A DNA stretch of 64,000 nucleotides from Gaiellasilicea sp963763755 (lineage in GTDB: Bacteria; Actinomycetota; Thermoleophilia; Gaiellales; Gaiellaceae), in assembly GCA_963763755.1 (NCBI GenBank), contig CAVXQE010000009.1, positions 1 to 64,000 on the forward strand, written 5' to 3'. How positions within the stretch are numbered: the stretch's first letter is position 1; each line of letters starts with the position of its first letter. The notes beneath the pieces were generated by a model. It was not told where the DNA came from and made no database searches. It was given only the letters and a program-made list of their open reading frames with translations. Below, piece after piece: positions 37,697-49,293 of the stretch. A program made the translations under genes and the position numbers.

Positions 37697-38116
37697 CTAG
37701 CGGACGTAGAAGTCGACGAACTGGCCCCCTTTGTAATGCCCTGGCAGGTTGCAGAGCAGAGCGTAGTGACCCGTCGTCAGGGTCAGAGTCAGCTTCTTCG
37801 TCTGGCCGGGCTTCAACTCGCCGACCTCACCGACGGCACCGGTTTCGTCCGCCTCGTTGCCCTTCATGAGATTCCCTGCCGGCTTGGCCGTCTTGACGAC
37901 CACGAACTCGTGCGTCGCCTTGCCGCTGTTCTTGAGCACGAAGGTGGCCTTTCCGGCCGGAGACGCCTGCTTGCTGGGCACGATGTTGAACTCGTTCAAT
38001 CCGACGAGTACGACCTTGGACGACGTCACGGCACTCGCCGTCACCGCGCCTGTTGCGGCGACCCCAATGCCCCCAACGACCGCCACGACAGCTGCGGCAA
38101 TCAGTCGATTCTTCAT
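37697..38116 (-). CDS. Secreted cupredoxin (plastocyanin/sulfocyanin-like)
   Basis: The gene is intact, 139 residues from ATG 38116. A signal peptide (LIAAAVVAVVGGIGVAATGA) is followed by an eight-strand type domain: LVGLNEFNIVPSKQASPAGK, TFVLKNSGKATHEFVVVKTA and LTTGHYALLCNLPGHYKGGQ. The histidine in ATHEF, the cysteine in LLCNLPGHY and the second histidine there give the three classical ligands of a blue (type 1) copper site. It is probably an extracytoplasmic electron carrier. It stands alone, with a strong hairpin 100 bp upstream that ends the preceding gene. Confidence 0.85.
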   Translation of the reverse strand: MKNRLIAAAVVAVVGGIGVAATGAVTASAVTSSKVVLVGLNEFNIVPSKQASPAGKATFVLKNSGKATHEFVVVKTAKPAGNLMKGNEADETGAVGEVGELKPGQTKKLTLTLTTGHYALLCNLPGHYKGGQFVDFYVR

Positions 38117-38216
38117 GTCGGCTCCTCCTGCGAGTTGTGGAGCCAGCCATGATCGAGCGGCTTCTTCAGCGCCGCGTCAGGGTCGACGCTGAGCTTGCTA
38201 CGGGTTACCCGCAGCT

Positions 38217-38246
38217 GAGGGGGGCGGCCGTGTGACCGCCCCCCTC
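38217..38246 (-). terminator. Hairpin after the subtilisin gene
   Basis: GAGGGGGGCGG (38217-38227) pairs perfectly over 11 bp with CCGCCCCCCTC (38236-38246), with an 8-base loop. It begins 10 bases beyond the stop of the minus-strand protease gene and precedes the cupredoxin promoter region. No T-tract follows. Confidence 0.6.
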
Positions 38247-38255
38247 GCGTGCGGA

Positions 38256-40197
38256 TCAGCTCAACGAGACGTCGTCGATGCGGAAGCTCGTCGGCAGCGA
38301 CACGTCCGTCGTGCCCCGGAACTGAAGCCGCACCGTCTGCCCTCTCCAGGCCGCGAGGCTGAACGCCCGCTGCGTGTACGAGTTCGTGCTCGTCGTCGCG
38401 TTGCGGTTGCTGAAGCTGCCGAGCGTGCCCAGCAACGCCCCCGAGGTGCTTCGGACCTCCACGAAGACGAAGTCGAAGGCCGTCGACAGGGACTCGCTCG
38501 TCGTGATGTTGAGCCAGAACGTGAGATTCGCCGGATGGCCCGCCGGGATGCTCACTGTCTGGTACTCGGCGCCGCTCGCGTTGTTCGAGGCGCCGAGGAT
38601 GCTGTAGCCCGTGCCGGAGTGGTGATTACCCCCCGTCGACCAGAACGCGGCTCCCGAGAGCGTCCACGGCGAGGCGGAGCCCTCGAAGCCGCCGTTGACG
38701 ATCAGCTGGCCGCCTCCACCCGTGGCATTGCTCACGGTCACGTTCACGACCGTGCTCGAGCCCACGTTGCCGGCGGCGTCGAAGGCCCTCGTCTGGAGCC
38801 CGTGACCGGCGTTCGTGGCGGTGGTCGTGTTCCAGGCGATCTGGTACGGCGCGGTCGTGTCCGAGCCGGTCAGGACGCCGTCCACGTAGAGCTCCACGCG
38901 GCTGACGCCGACGTTGTCGCTCGCGTTGGCTGCGACCGTGACCGTGTTGCTCACGGTGGCGCCGTTGGCCGGCGAGGTGATGGACGTCGTCGGCGGCGTG
39001 GTGTCTCCGGGAGATCCTCCGCCGAAGAGCGGTGAACAGCAGGCGGTTCGGAGATCCGGTGCCCGGGTTCGTGACCTTGTTCGGCGTGGAGTTGTCGATC
39101 AGCGCCTGAGTCGCCGCAGTCGGCGAGGCGCCCGGATTCGTCTGGAGATAGAGCGCGAGAGCACCGGTCACGTGCGGAGTCGCCATGGACGTACCGCTGA
39201 TCGTGTTCGTGGCGGTGTCGTTGGTGTTCCAGGACGAGGTGATGTTCGAGCCCGGCGCGAAGATGTCGACGCACGTGCCGAAGTTCGAGAACGAGGAGCG
39301 AGCATCGGTGTTGGTCGTCGCACCGACCGTGTTGGCCGACGGAACGCGCGCGGGAGAGCTGTTGCACGCGTTGGCGTTGGAGTTGCCCGCGGCGATCGCG
39401 TAGCTGACACCCGAGCTGATCGAGTTGGCGACGGCCTGGTCGAGCGCCGAGGAGACGCCGCCTCCGAGGCTCATGTTGGCGACCGCCGGCGAGCCGTGGT
39501 TCTGGGTGACCCAGTCCACGCCGGCGATGACACCCGCGTTCGAGCCCGAGCCCGAGCAGTCGAGAACACGCACCGCGTGGAGCGTGACCTGCTTCGCGAT
39601 GCCGTACGTCGTGCCGCCGACGGTGCCGGCGACGTGCGTGCCGTGGCCGTTGCAGTCGTTGGTGCCGTTTCCGTCGTTGATCGCCGTGAATCCGTTGCCG
39701 ACCCTGCCGGTGAACTGCTGATGGGTCGCGCGCATCCCGGTGTCGATGATGTAGGCCTGAACGCCCTGCCCCGTCTGGTTGTAGGTGTAGGTGTTGTTGA
39801 GCGGCAGGTCGCGCTGGTCGACCCGATCGAGCCCCCAGGTCGCAGGAGTCTGGGTCGCGAGCGTGTGGAACACCTGATCCTGCTCGACGTACTCGACGCG
39901 GGGGTCGTTGGTCAGTGCGTCGGCCTGGTCGGCGGACAGCCTGGCGGCGAAGCCCTTGAGGGCGTACTGATAGACGGCCGTCACGTCGGCGCTGTGGGCC
40001 CGGCTCAACTCCTGGGCCACGGTCGACACGAGCGGACGCGCCGACCGAGCGCTGGCGTCGGATCGGGCGGCATCGGGCTTCAGGACGACGATGTAGGAGT
40101 CGAGGCTGGGCTCCTGAGCATCGCTGAGCGCAGCCGCGCTCGAGGGAATGGCCGCGGCGAGAACGACAGCCACCGCGGCGAGAATGCTTCTTGTCAT
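38256..40197 (-). CDS. Secreted subtilisin-like serine protease (S8, proteinase K type), one frameshift
   Basis: ATG 40197 starts a signal peptide (SILAAVAVVLAAAIPSSAAA). An I9 inhibitor propeptide follows (LDSYIVVLKPDAARSDASAR to DPRVEYVEQDQVF). The catalytic triad is Asp in QAYIIDTGMRATHQ, His in NDCNGHGTHVAGTVGGT and Ser in ISGTSMATPHVTGAL; VANMSLGGG and AIAAGNSNANACNSSP support a proteinase K-like enzyme. One missing base near 39020 shifts the frame into a bacterial Ig-like domain (TSITSPANGATVSNTVTVAA, then RVELYVDGVLTGSDT) and a C-terminal jelly-roll domain beginning LIVNGGFEGS. Total about 646 residues. It is probably a secreted scavenging or surface-bound protease. Confidence 0.88.
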
Positions 40198-40362
40198 CGA
40201 CTTCCTCCTGCGAGGGTTACTGGACGAGTGAAACGCCGCCGCAGGGCGATGGGGGATCCTACGCTACAAAAGACAAAGAGCTTTTCGGACATCCGAGCAC
40301 TCGGACGGCCCGGATCATAGTCGCGAATCGTAAAAGTGGGCGCGCGGCTAGGAGAGCCCGTG

Positions 40363-43017
<2,655 letters not shown>

Positions 43018-43094
43018 CGACGTAGGGTAGCCGCTGCGCAGTTTTCTCACTTCGGCTTCACGGCCGGCTAACACGCGCGCGCTAGCTTCTGAGC

Positions 43095-44025
43095 ATGCGG
43101 CGGCTTCTCCTGTTCATTCTGGTTCTCGCGCTCGCGCCGGCTGCAGCCGCGGCGACGGTGCGCGAGCGGCCGGTGGCCGGGCCTATCTCGGCCGCGAGCA
43201 TCGCGGGCACCGAGGCCGCCTACTCGGACGAATACAGGAAGCGCTGCCACGAGATCCGGCTCTGGGACGTCGCCACCCGCAGCGACAAGCGGATTGCGAG
43301 CCACTGCTTCGTCAGCACCAGCACCGGCAGCGGTGTCGCCGGCGTGATCGCCACCGGCGGGCGCGCGCTCTGGCTGACCTACATCGGCGGAAACATCCGC
43401 GAATGGTCGCTCTGGACGAAGGGGCCGCAACGCGAAGGCGCGGCGAATCGCCTTCCTGACGGCCGATGTCGACGGCCCGGCGCCCGTGATCCTCGGGGAC
43501 GTCTGGGAAGGCTCGCTCCCCTACGCGACCGGGAACAAGATCGTCGTGCTCGCACCGAACGGCTCGAGGCGTTTCACGTTGACCGCTCCCGACCGCGTCG
43601 TCTCGCTGAGCGCTCACTCTCGCGGCTATGCGGCGGTGCTCGAGAGCGGCCATGTGCTGACGATCTCACTCGCCGGCAAGCTGCTTCGGGAGCGGGAGTT
43701 CGAGCCCGGCTTCGTCCAGGACGCCGTGCTCGCCGCCCCGGGCCTGATCGTCAAGACTCCGACCGCCCTCGAGATTCACAACGGTGACGCGACTCGGTTG
43801 ATCCCCTTGCCGCAGGGCTCGCGGTTCCTCGGCTACTCGCAGGGGATCGCGGCCTACGGGTTCGGGCGGCAGCTCCGGCTCAAGCTGATCACGAACGGCA
43901 AAGAGACGCTGTTCCGGACGCTCGAGCCGCGCTTCCAGGCTCAGCTCGGCCGGCGGGGAATCGTGTACGGCTCGAATCGAACGCTCGGGTTCACCGCGTG
44001 GGCCCTCTTGGCCAGCTCCTTCTAG
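43095..44025 (+). CDS. Secreted beta-propeller-like protein of unknown function, one frameshift
   Basis: ATG 43095 starts a signal peptide (LLLFILVLALAPAAAAATV). The mature protein has repeated beta units with conserved turns: SIAGTEAAYSDEYRKRCHEI, RLWDVATRSDKRIASHCF, and VAGVIATGGRALWLTYIGG. One extra base near 43435 shifts the frame; it continues ILGDVWEGSLPYATGNKIVV, VLAPNGSRRFTLTAPDRVVS and YAAVLESGHVLTISLAGKLL to LGFTAWALLASSF. About 309 residues. Two early cysteines may pair. No family name can be given. It is convergent with the next gene, sharing the stop sequence CTAG. Confidence 0.65.
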
Positions 44026-44576
44026 AGCGGCGTCACCTCGACCTCGAACAGGTCGCCGTCGAGACGGCGTCCGATCACGACGTTGCCGTCCTCGACGAGC
44101 TCCAGCTCGTCGCCTTCGGTGTCGGAAAACTCGCGTACCTGGATCCTGCTCGCCGCGACGGCCCAGACGTCGTCCTCCCGCTTCACGGCCTCGGCACGGT
44201 AGGGCGGATTCAGCGTCACCTCGATCGCCTCCGCCAGGGGCGTCAGCGAACCGTCCGGCACGTCTTCGTCGACGATGAGTGTTCCGTCGGGCAGTGCGGC
44301 GAAGTGCACCTCGTCGACCGGCAGCTCCGCCCGGGCGCTCGCCACGACGTCCCACCGGCGTGCCCGCGGGACTCCGTGAACCCCGACCTCGCCGAGCGGC
44401 GACGGGTTCCCGAACTCATCCGGCGGCGCCGTCAGGAAGCCGTCCGCGAGGCCGTGCATGAGTCCCGCCAGACGTGACGGCGTCCGCTCCATCCCGCTTG
44501 GCTCAGGCCCGAACTCGATACCGCCTTCTTCGGCCAACTGCTCGTGCAGCGGCCGGTCGCGCCGGAAGAAGCCCAA
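44022..44576 (-). CDS. Conserved protein of unknown function
   Basis: The gene is intact, 184 residues from ATG 44576, one base after the hpf stop, so it is in the same transcript. It opens MGFFRRDRPLHEQLAEEGG, has HFAALPDGTLIVDEDVPDGS and EVTLNPPYRAEAVKREDDVW, and ends with a beta-rich part (VVIGRRLDGDLFEVEVTPL). There is no signal peptide or membrane helix and no recognised motif. It is acidic and probably cytoplasmic. Similar sequences seem to be restricted to related actinobacteria, but this could not be checked. Confidence 0.6.
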   Translation of the reverse strand: MGFFRRDRPLHEQLAEEGGIEFGPEPSGMERTPSRLAGLMHGLADGFLTAPPDEFGNPSPLGEVGVHGVPRARRWDVVASARAELPVDEVHFAALPDGTLIVDEDVPDGSLTPLAEAIEVTLNPPYRAEAVKREDDVWAVAASRIQVREFSDTEGDELELVEDGNVVIGRRLDGDLFEVEVTPL

Positions 44577-44577
44577 T

Positions 44578-45123
44578 CTAGTCCTGTGGCTCGATCAGAC
44601 CGTACGCGCCGGCACGGCGGCGGTAGACGACGTTCGTCAGACCGGTCTCGGCATTCGTGAAGACGAAGAAGTCGTGTCCGATGAGCTCGAGCTCGACCGC
44701 CGCCTCGTCTGGCGTGAGTGGCTGCAGATCGAACTGCTTCGACTTCACGATCATCCTGTCCAGCTGCTCGCCGGAGAAGGACGGCTCGACAGGCTGAGAT
44801 CCGTTTGCGCGCCGACCGGTCTCTCGCCGGCTCCGCTTCTCGCGGTAGCGCTTCACCTGGCGCTCGAGCTTGTCCGAGAGTTGGTCGATCGAGGTCTCGA
44901 ACGCGTTCGAGCTCTCGCGGACACGTAGGGTCGTCCCCTTCGCCCAGACCGTCGCTTCGGCGATGTGATCCGCACTGATCGAGGGGTTGGTCTCCAACGC
45001 CAGCTCCACCTCGATCTGGGTCGCCTCGGGAAGCTGCCGCTCGACTCGCTCGAGCTTTTCCTCGGCGTATCTCCGGATCAGATCGCTGACATCGACGTTT
45101 CGGCCCTTGACCTCGAGTCGCAT
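44578..45123 (-). CDS. hpf: Ribosome hibernation promoting factor, long form
   Basis: The AAGGAG site six bases before ATG 45123 decides the start over the ATG at 45138. MRLEVKGRNVDVSDLIRRYA, VERQLPEATQIEVELALETN and NAFETSIDQLSDKLERQVKR form the S30AE/RaiA domain; its first strand and basic helices bind the 30S subunit. The C-terminal domain (KQFDLQPLTPDEAAVELELI, then GHDFFVFTNAETGLTNVVYR) dimerises two factors and so two ribosomes. About 181 residues makes it the long form. It follows comF, as in many Gram-positive genomes. Confidence 0.93.
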   Translation of the reverse strand: MRLEVKGRNVDVSDLIRRYAEEKLERVERQLPEATQIEVELALETNPSISADHIAEATVWAKGTTLRVRESSNAFETSIDQLSDKLERQVKRYREKRSRRETGRRANGSQPVEPSFSGEQLDRMIVKSKQFDLQPLTPDEAAVELELIGHDFFVFTNAETGLTNVVYRRRAGAYGLIEPQD

Positions 45124-45186
45124 CACGTTCTCCTTCATCCGGGGATCAACCCAGGTTAACGAAGCCCGTTCCCAATTGTCAGAAAC

Positions 45187-45846
45187 TCAGCGCACCGCTC
45201 GTGCGAACGTCACCACCTCCACTCTCCGGGCGCCGCCCCGCCGCAGCGCGGAAGCGGCTGCGGCGGCGGTCGCGCCGCTCGCGTAGACGTCGTCGATCAG
45301 GCAGACGCGCGTCGGCGAGGCGCGCGCGGAGACGAACGCACCGGCGACGTTTCGGCGCCGCTCCTTCAGCCCCAGTCCTCGCTGCCGCTCGACCGCGCGC
45401 GCCCGCCCGACGAGCCGCTGCACCGGCAGCTCCCAGAGACGGCCGAGCTGGTCGGCGAGTGCCTCGGCCGGCCGGTGCCCACGCTCGAGCGCGCGCCCGG
45501 CATCGGCCGGAACGAAGGCGAGCGACGCGACGTCCGGTCGAGTGAGCGTCTCGACGACGAGCGCCGCAGCCTCACGCGCGAGCCGTCGCTGACCACGTTC
45601 CTTCCACGCCTGAACAAGCCGGCGTGCGCGTGCGTCGTAGACGATCGCGGCCCGAGCACACGCGAACGCCAGCCTGCGCCCGCTGCACTCCACACAACGC
45701 TGGACCGGCCAGGCGCCCGGCGAGCCGCAACGAGCGCAGAGCGGCGGCGCGAGTCGGATCAGCGCGTCCCGACAGCCGAGACAGAGCGCAGTCCCGGGCA
45801 GTGCACAGGCGGCACAACGGTTCGGCAGCAGGAGGTCGAGCAGCAC
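45187..45846 (-). CDS. comF: ComF-family phosphoribosyltransferase-like protein
   Basis: The gene is intact, 219 residues from ATG 45846. The N-terminal zinc finger has CAACALPGTALCLGC, then CARCGSPGAWPVQRCVEC. YDARARRLVQAWKERGQRRL precedes the phosphoribosyltransferase part, with FVPADAGRALERGHRPAEAL, ERRRNVAGAF and VCLIDDVYASGATAAAAASA (PRPP-binding loop). ComF/GntX proteins take part in DNA uptake or use of external DNA and are widespread. No other competence genes are in the window. Confidence 0.88.
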   Translation of the reverse strand: MLLDLLLPNRCAACALPGTALCLGCRDALIRLAPPLCARCGSPGAWPVQRCVECSGRRLAFACARAAIVYDARARRLVQAWKERGQRRLAREAAALVVETLTRPDVASLAFVPADAGRALERGHRPAEALADQLGRLWELPVQRLVGRARAVERQRGLGLKERRRNVAGAFVSARASPTRVCLIDDVYASGATAAAAASALRRGGARRVEVVTFARAVR

Positions 45847-45903
45847 ACCTTCGACGCTACGTCCCGATCTGTCACGAAAGCGTGAACGAATCGTGCCGGT
45901 TGA

Positions 45904-46674
45904 CTAAATCTCGAGCTGGTACTCGGCTCGCTCGGGCAGACCCTGCTGGCGGCGGAGCTGGTTGTCGGCGGCCAGCAGCTGCTCCTTGTCGCCGATGTCG
46001 AGCCACCTGCCGGCAAACCGATACGCATAGACCGGCTCGCGTGCGTGCAGCCAGGCGATGAAGCTACCGACCTGGTCGGGCGCATTGCCTTCGGCGAGGT
46101 ATCGCTCGACGAGCGGGACGTGATCACGGTGATAGATGTAGGTCGCGGTCGCGGCGAGCGTGCTCGGCGGATCGTCGGGTTTCTCGACGAACGACGTGAT
46201 CCGGTCGTCCTCGGCGACGTCGATGATCCCGTATTGCGACGCAAGCCGCAGGTCGCCGACGTCCAGGACAGCGACGGCGCTCGCCACGCCCTTGCTCCGC
46301 CAGTACGCGGTGAAGTCGGCGAGCGAGTAGTCGAAGAGATTGTCGCCTGCGACAACCAGGACGTCGTCCTCGATTCCCGCCCGCTCGAGCGTGAACGCGA
46401 CGTCCCCCATCGCGCCGAGCCGGTCCTCGTTCGACGTCGTCCCGTCGTCGTGGACCGTGACGCCTTCTCTCTGCAGCGCCCAGCGCTCGAAGTCCGGCGC
46501 AAAGCGGTGGTTCGTGACGAGGTGTACCGCGTCGATCTCGTTCACGGCACGGAGCGAGTCGAGGATCCAGTCGACCATCGGCCGGCCGCCCACGGGCAGC
46601 AGGCACTTCGAGAGATCGTCCGTCAGTGGCTGCAGACGCGTCGCGTAACCGCCCGCAAGGATGATCGCCTTCAT
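45904..46674 (-). CDS. Sugar-phosphate nucleotidyltransferase
   Basis: The gene is intact, 256 residues from ATG 46674, overlapping the mtnA stop (ATGA). MKAIILAGGYATRLQPLTDD contains the G-G-x-x-x-R-L-x-P-L-T nucleotide-binding loop, KCLLPVGGRPMVDWILDSL the lysine, DDVLVVAGDNLFDYSLAD the metal-binding G-D-N and ITSFVEKPDDPPSTLAATAT the sugar-binding loop. It lacks a left-handed helix extension. Relatives make dTDP-glucose or other activated sugars; the exact sugar cannot be told. Its coupling to mtnA is odd, since the pathways are not related. Confidence 0.82.
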   Translation of the reverse strand: MKAIILAGGYATRLQPLTDDLSKCLLPVGGRPMVDWILDSLRAVNEIDAVHLVTNHRFAPDFERWALQREGVTVHDDGTTSNEDRLGAMGDVAFTLERAGIEDDVLVVAGDNLFDYSLADFTAYWRSKGVASAVAVLDVGDLRLASQYGIIDVAEDDRITSFVEKPDDPPSTLAATATYIYHRDHVPLVERYLAEGNAPDQVGSFIAWLHAREPVYAYRFAGRWLDIGDKEQLLAADNQLRRQQGLPERAEYQLEI

Positions 46675-47633
46675 GCGTGCACCGCGCGCGGCAGCGACTC
46701 GGCGTACGGCGCGCGATGCACGCCCTCCTCCGTCACGATCGCGGCGATCAGGGCGGCGGGCGTGACGTCGAAAGCCGGGTTCCTGGCGGCAAAACGCGTG
46801 CCGAGCTCGGCGCCGTCGCGCTCTTCGATCGGGATCTCCGCACCCGTCGGCGTCGCGAGATCGATCGTGGAAGTGGGAGCGACGATGTAGAGCGGGAGCC
46901 CGTGATGGGCGGCAGCGACCGCCAGACCGTAGGTGCCGATCTTGTTCGCGGTGTCACCGTTCGCGGCGATGCGGTCGGCACCGGTCACGACGCAGTCGAC
47001 CTCGCCCCGGCTCATCAGGTGCGCTGCAGCCGAATCGGCGATCACTGCATGCGGGATGCCGAGTGCCTCGAGCTCCCAGGCCGTCAGGCGCGAGCCCTGG
47101 AGCAGCGGCCGCGTCTCGTCGACCCAGACGTGTTCGAGAAGACCTCTTTCCCAGGCGGCGCGCAGCGCGCCGACCGCCGAGCCGTACCCTCCGGTCGCCA
47201 GGCCGCCGGCGTTGCAGTGTGTCAGGGCCTTCGTGCCAGGTCCGAAGAGGGCTGATGCATGTGTACCCATGCACCTGCACCGATCAACTTCCGCTAAGTG
47301 CAAAGCGCGAGCCCGCTCGGGTGTCGGTTCATCACGCATTTGCTCGAGCGCCCAGACGAGGTTCACGGCCGTCGGCCGGGCTTCGGCCAGGACTCGGTAG
47401 GCGACGTCGAGATCCTCGCCGCGCTCAGCCGCGAGCGCGTAGCCGTACGCGGCGGCGACGCCGATCGCCGGCGCCCCGCGCACGGCGAGCGTCCGGATCG
47501 CCTCGGCGACCTCGGCCGCCGACTCGCAGCGAAGCTCGAGCTCCTCGTCCGGAAGCCGGCGCTGGTCGAGCAAGACGACCGCGCCGGCCTCCAGACGAAC
47601 GATGCTCTCCGGTGTTAGGTCCCCTCGTCCCAC
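46671..47633 (-). CDS. mtnA: Methylthioribose-1-phosphate isomerase
   Basis: The enzyme is part of methionine salvage from methylthioadenosine. The start is GTG 47633, overlapping ahcY by 19 bases; no closer start exists before IVRLEAGAVVLLDQRRLP. AVRGAPAIGVAAAYGYALAA, THCNAGGLATGGYGSAVGAL (catalytic cysteine), VWVDETRPLLQGSRLTAWE and CVVTGADRIAANGDTANKIG (catalytic aspartate) are the eIF2B-like family blocks specific to MtnA, followed by PTSTIDLATPTGAEIPIEER. The product is 320 residues. A homologous family, ribose-1,5-bisphosphate isomerase, is possible but less likely. Confidence 0.9.
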   Translation of the reverse strand: MGRGDLTPESIVRLEAGAVVLLDQRRLPDEELELRCESAAEVAEAIRTLAVRGAPAIGVAAAYGYALAAERGEDLDVAYRVLAEARPTAVNLVWALEQMRDEPTPERARALHLAEVDRCRCMGTHASALFGPGTKALTHCNAGGLATGGYGSAVGALRAAWERGLLEHVWVDETRPLLQGSRLTAWELEALGIPHAVIADSAAAHLMSRGEVDCVVTGADRIAANGDTANKIGTYGLAVAAAHHGLPLYIVAPTSTIDLATPTGAEIPIEERDGAELGTRFAARNPAFDVTPAALIAAIVTEEGVHRAPYAESLPRAVHA

Positions 47634-48883
47634 GAGGCCAGGTACTTCGCCTGCTCCTCCGTGAGCCGGTCGATGTCGACGCCCATGGTCGCGAGCTTGA
47701 GCCGGGCGATCTCGTTGTCGATCTCCTCCGGCACGACGTAGACCTTCTTCTCGAGCGAGGCGGCGTTCTGGACGACGTACTCGGCCGAGAGCGCCTGGTT
47801 CGCGAAGGACATGTCCATCACCTGGGCCGGATGGCCCTCGGCGGCGGCGAGGTTGACGAGACGGCCGTCGGCGATCAGATAGAGCCGGCGACCGTCGGCG
47901 AGCGTGAACTCCTCGACGAACTCGCGTGCCTGCCGCGTGTCGGTGGCGAGCGTGCGGAGCGCGGGCAGCTCGATCTCGACGTTGAAGTGACCGGTGTTGG
48001 CGAGGATCGCGCCGTCCTTCATCCGCTCCATGTGGCCCTTCGCGATCACGGACTTGTCGCCGGTCGCGGTGATGAAGATGTCGCCGATCTCGGCAGCCTT
48101 CTCCATCGGCATCACCATGAAGCCGTCCATCACGGCCTCGATCGCCTTCATCGGGTCGACCTCGGTGACGACGACGTTCGAGCCCATGCCCTTGGCGCGC
48201 ATCGCGACGCCGCGGCCACACCAGCCGTAGCCGGCGACGACGAGCGTGCGTCCGGCGAGAAGGACGTTGGTGGCGCGGATGATCCCGTCGAGCGTCGACT
48301 GGCCGGTGCCGTAGCGGTTGTCGAAGAGGTGCTTGGTCTTCGCCTCGTTGACGGCCACGACGGGGAAGCCGAGCTTGCCGTCACGCTCCAGCGCCTTCAG
48401 CCGGATCACGCCGGTGGTGGTCTCCTCGGTGCCGGCGATCACATCGCCGAGCTGCTCGCGGCGGGCGGTGTGCAGAACGCCGATCACATCGGCGCCGTCG
48501 TCCATCGTGATGTGCGGCTTGTGATCGACCGCAGCCTCGATGTGCTGGTAGTACGAGTCGTTGTCCTCGCCCTTGATCGCGAACGTCGAGATCCCGTACT
48601 CCTCGACGAGGGCGGCGGCGACGTCGTCCTGGGTCGAGAGCGGATTGGACGCGCAGATGACGACGTCCGCTCCGCCGGCCTGGAGCGTGCGCATCAGGTT
48701 CGCGGTCTCGGTCGTCACGTGCAGGCACGCTGAGACGCGGTAGCCGGCCAGCGGGAGCTCGCTCTCGAAGCGCTCGCGGATCGCAGCCAGCACCGGCATC
48801 TGCCGGTCGGCCCAGGCGATCCGGCGCACGCCCTCGGTGGCGAGTCCCAGATCTTTCACGTCATATCGCTTGGTTGTGGCCAT
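47615..48883 (-). CDS. ahcY: S-adenosylhomocysteine hydrolase
   Basis: The gene is intact, 422 residues from ATG 48883. It splits S-adenosylhomocysteine into adenosine and homocysteine, relieving inhibition of methyltransferases. SACLHVTTETANLMRTLQAG, VICASNPLSTQDDVAAAL, YGTGQSTLDGIIRATNVLLA and VVAGYGWCGRGVAMRAKGMG (NAD-binding) follow, then ILANTGHFNVEIE and LIADGRLVNLAAAEGHPAQV with the family's conserved H-P end. The absence of a C-terminal K-P-x-x-Y-R-Y is typical of the shorter prokaryotic branch. It follows the MerR-type gene by 42 bases. Confidence 0.95.
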   Translation of the reverse strand: MATTKRYDVKDLGLATEGVRRIAWADRQMPVLAAIRERFESELPLAGYRVSACLHVTTETANLMRTLQAGGADVVICASNPLSTQDDVAAALVEEYGISTFAIKGEDNDSYYQHIEAAVDHKPHITMDDGADVIGVLHTARREQLGDVIAGTEETTTGVIRLKALERDGKLGFPVVAVNEAKTKHLFDNRYGTGQSTLDGIIRATNVLLAGRTLVVAGYGWCGRGVAMRAKGMGSNVVVTEVDPMKAIEAVMDGFMVMPMEKAAEIGDIFITATGDKSVIAKGHMERMKDGAILANTGHFNVEIELPALRTLATDTRQAREFVEEFTLADGRRLYLIADGRLVNLAAAEGHPAQVMDMSFANQALSAEYVVQNAASLEKKVYVVPEEIDNEIARLKLATMGVDIDRLTEEQAKYLASWDEGT

Positions 48884-48925
48884 CTATCCCTTTCGTCAGG
48901 TCAGCGGAGCAGTGTAGGTGGATCG

Positions 48926-49255
48926 TCAGGCGACGAGAAGCCGCTCGTGCTTGCGCTGCTCCCAGTCCACCCAGTCAGCGGACGGAGTACTGCCGTGCAG
49001 CCACGTCTCGACGGCACCACGCAGCGCCGGCTCGCGCCGTAGTCTGGCGGCGAACGCGAGCTCGTCCAGCTCCACCGCGTGGCGCTCGCGAAGATCGCGC
49101 AGCGAGCGGAGCTGATTCAGCTCCCGCAGCCCGTAGAGGCGGTAGCCGGACGGCGCCCGCTCGGGAACGACGAGTCCCGTCGTCTCGAGATAGCGGAGCA
49201 TCCGGGCCGACCAGCCCGTCTGGGCGGCCGCCTCGCCAACGGTGAGCGCTTGCAT
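48926..49255 (-). CDS. MerR-family transcriptional regulator, short form
   Basis: The gene is intact, 109 residues from ATG 49255. LTVGEAAAQTGWSARMLRYL is the winged helix-turn-helix, followed by ETTGLVVPERAPSGYRLYGL (wing) and ELNQLRSLRDLRERHAVELD. No long coiled coil or metal-binding cysteines follow, so the effector is unknown. A 34-bp dyad of the MerR type ends three bases before its start codon, so autoregulation is likely. The next gene, ahcY, is 42 bases away and may be co-transcribed, which would tie SAM recycling to this regulator. Confidence 0.85.
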   Translation of the reverse strand: MQALTVGEAAAQTGWSARMLRYLETTGLVVPERAPSGYRLYGLRELNQLRSLRDLRERHAVELDELAFAARLRREPALRGAVETWLHGSTPSADWVDWEQRKHERLLVA

Positions 49256-49258
49256 CGC

Positions 49259-49292
49259 GCAGAACCTTACCACAACCGTGGCAAGGTTCTGC
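49259..49292 (-). promoter_or_regulatory. 34-bp dyad, candidate MerR-type operator
   Basis: GCAGAACCTTACCAC (49259-49273) and GTGGCAAGGTTCTGC (49278-49292) are inverted repeats over 15 bases with one mismatch and a 4-base spacer. The core CCTTGCCAC-N4-GTGGTAAGG has the CCTT...AAGG half-sites of MerR-family operators. It fills the gap between the cupin stop and the regulator start and leaves no room for a separate ribosome binding site. Confidence 0.7.
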
Positions 49293-49293
49293 G

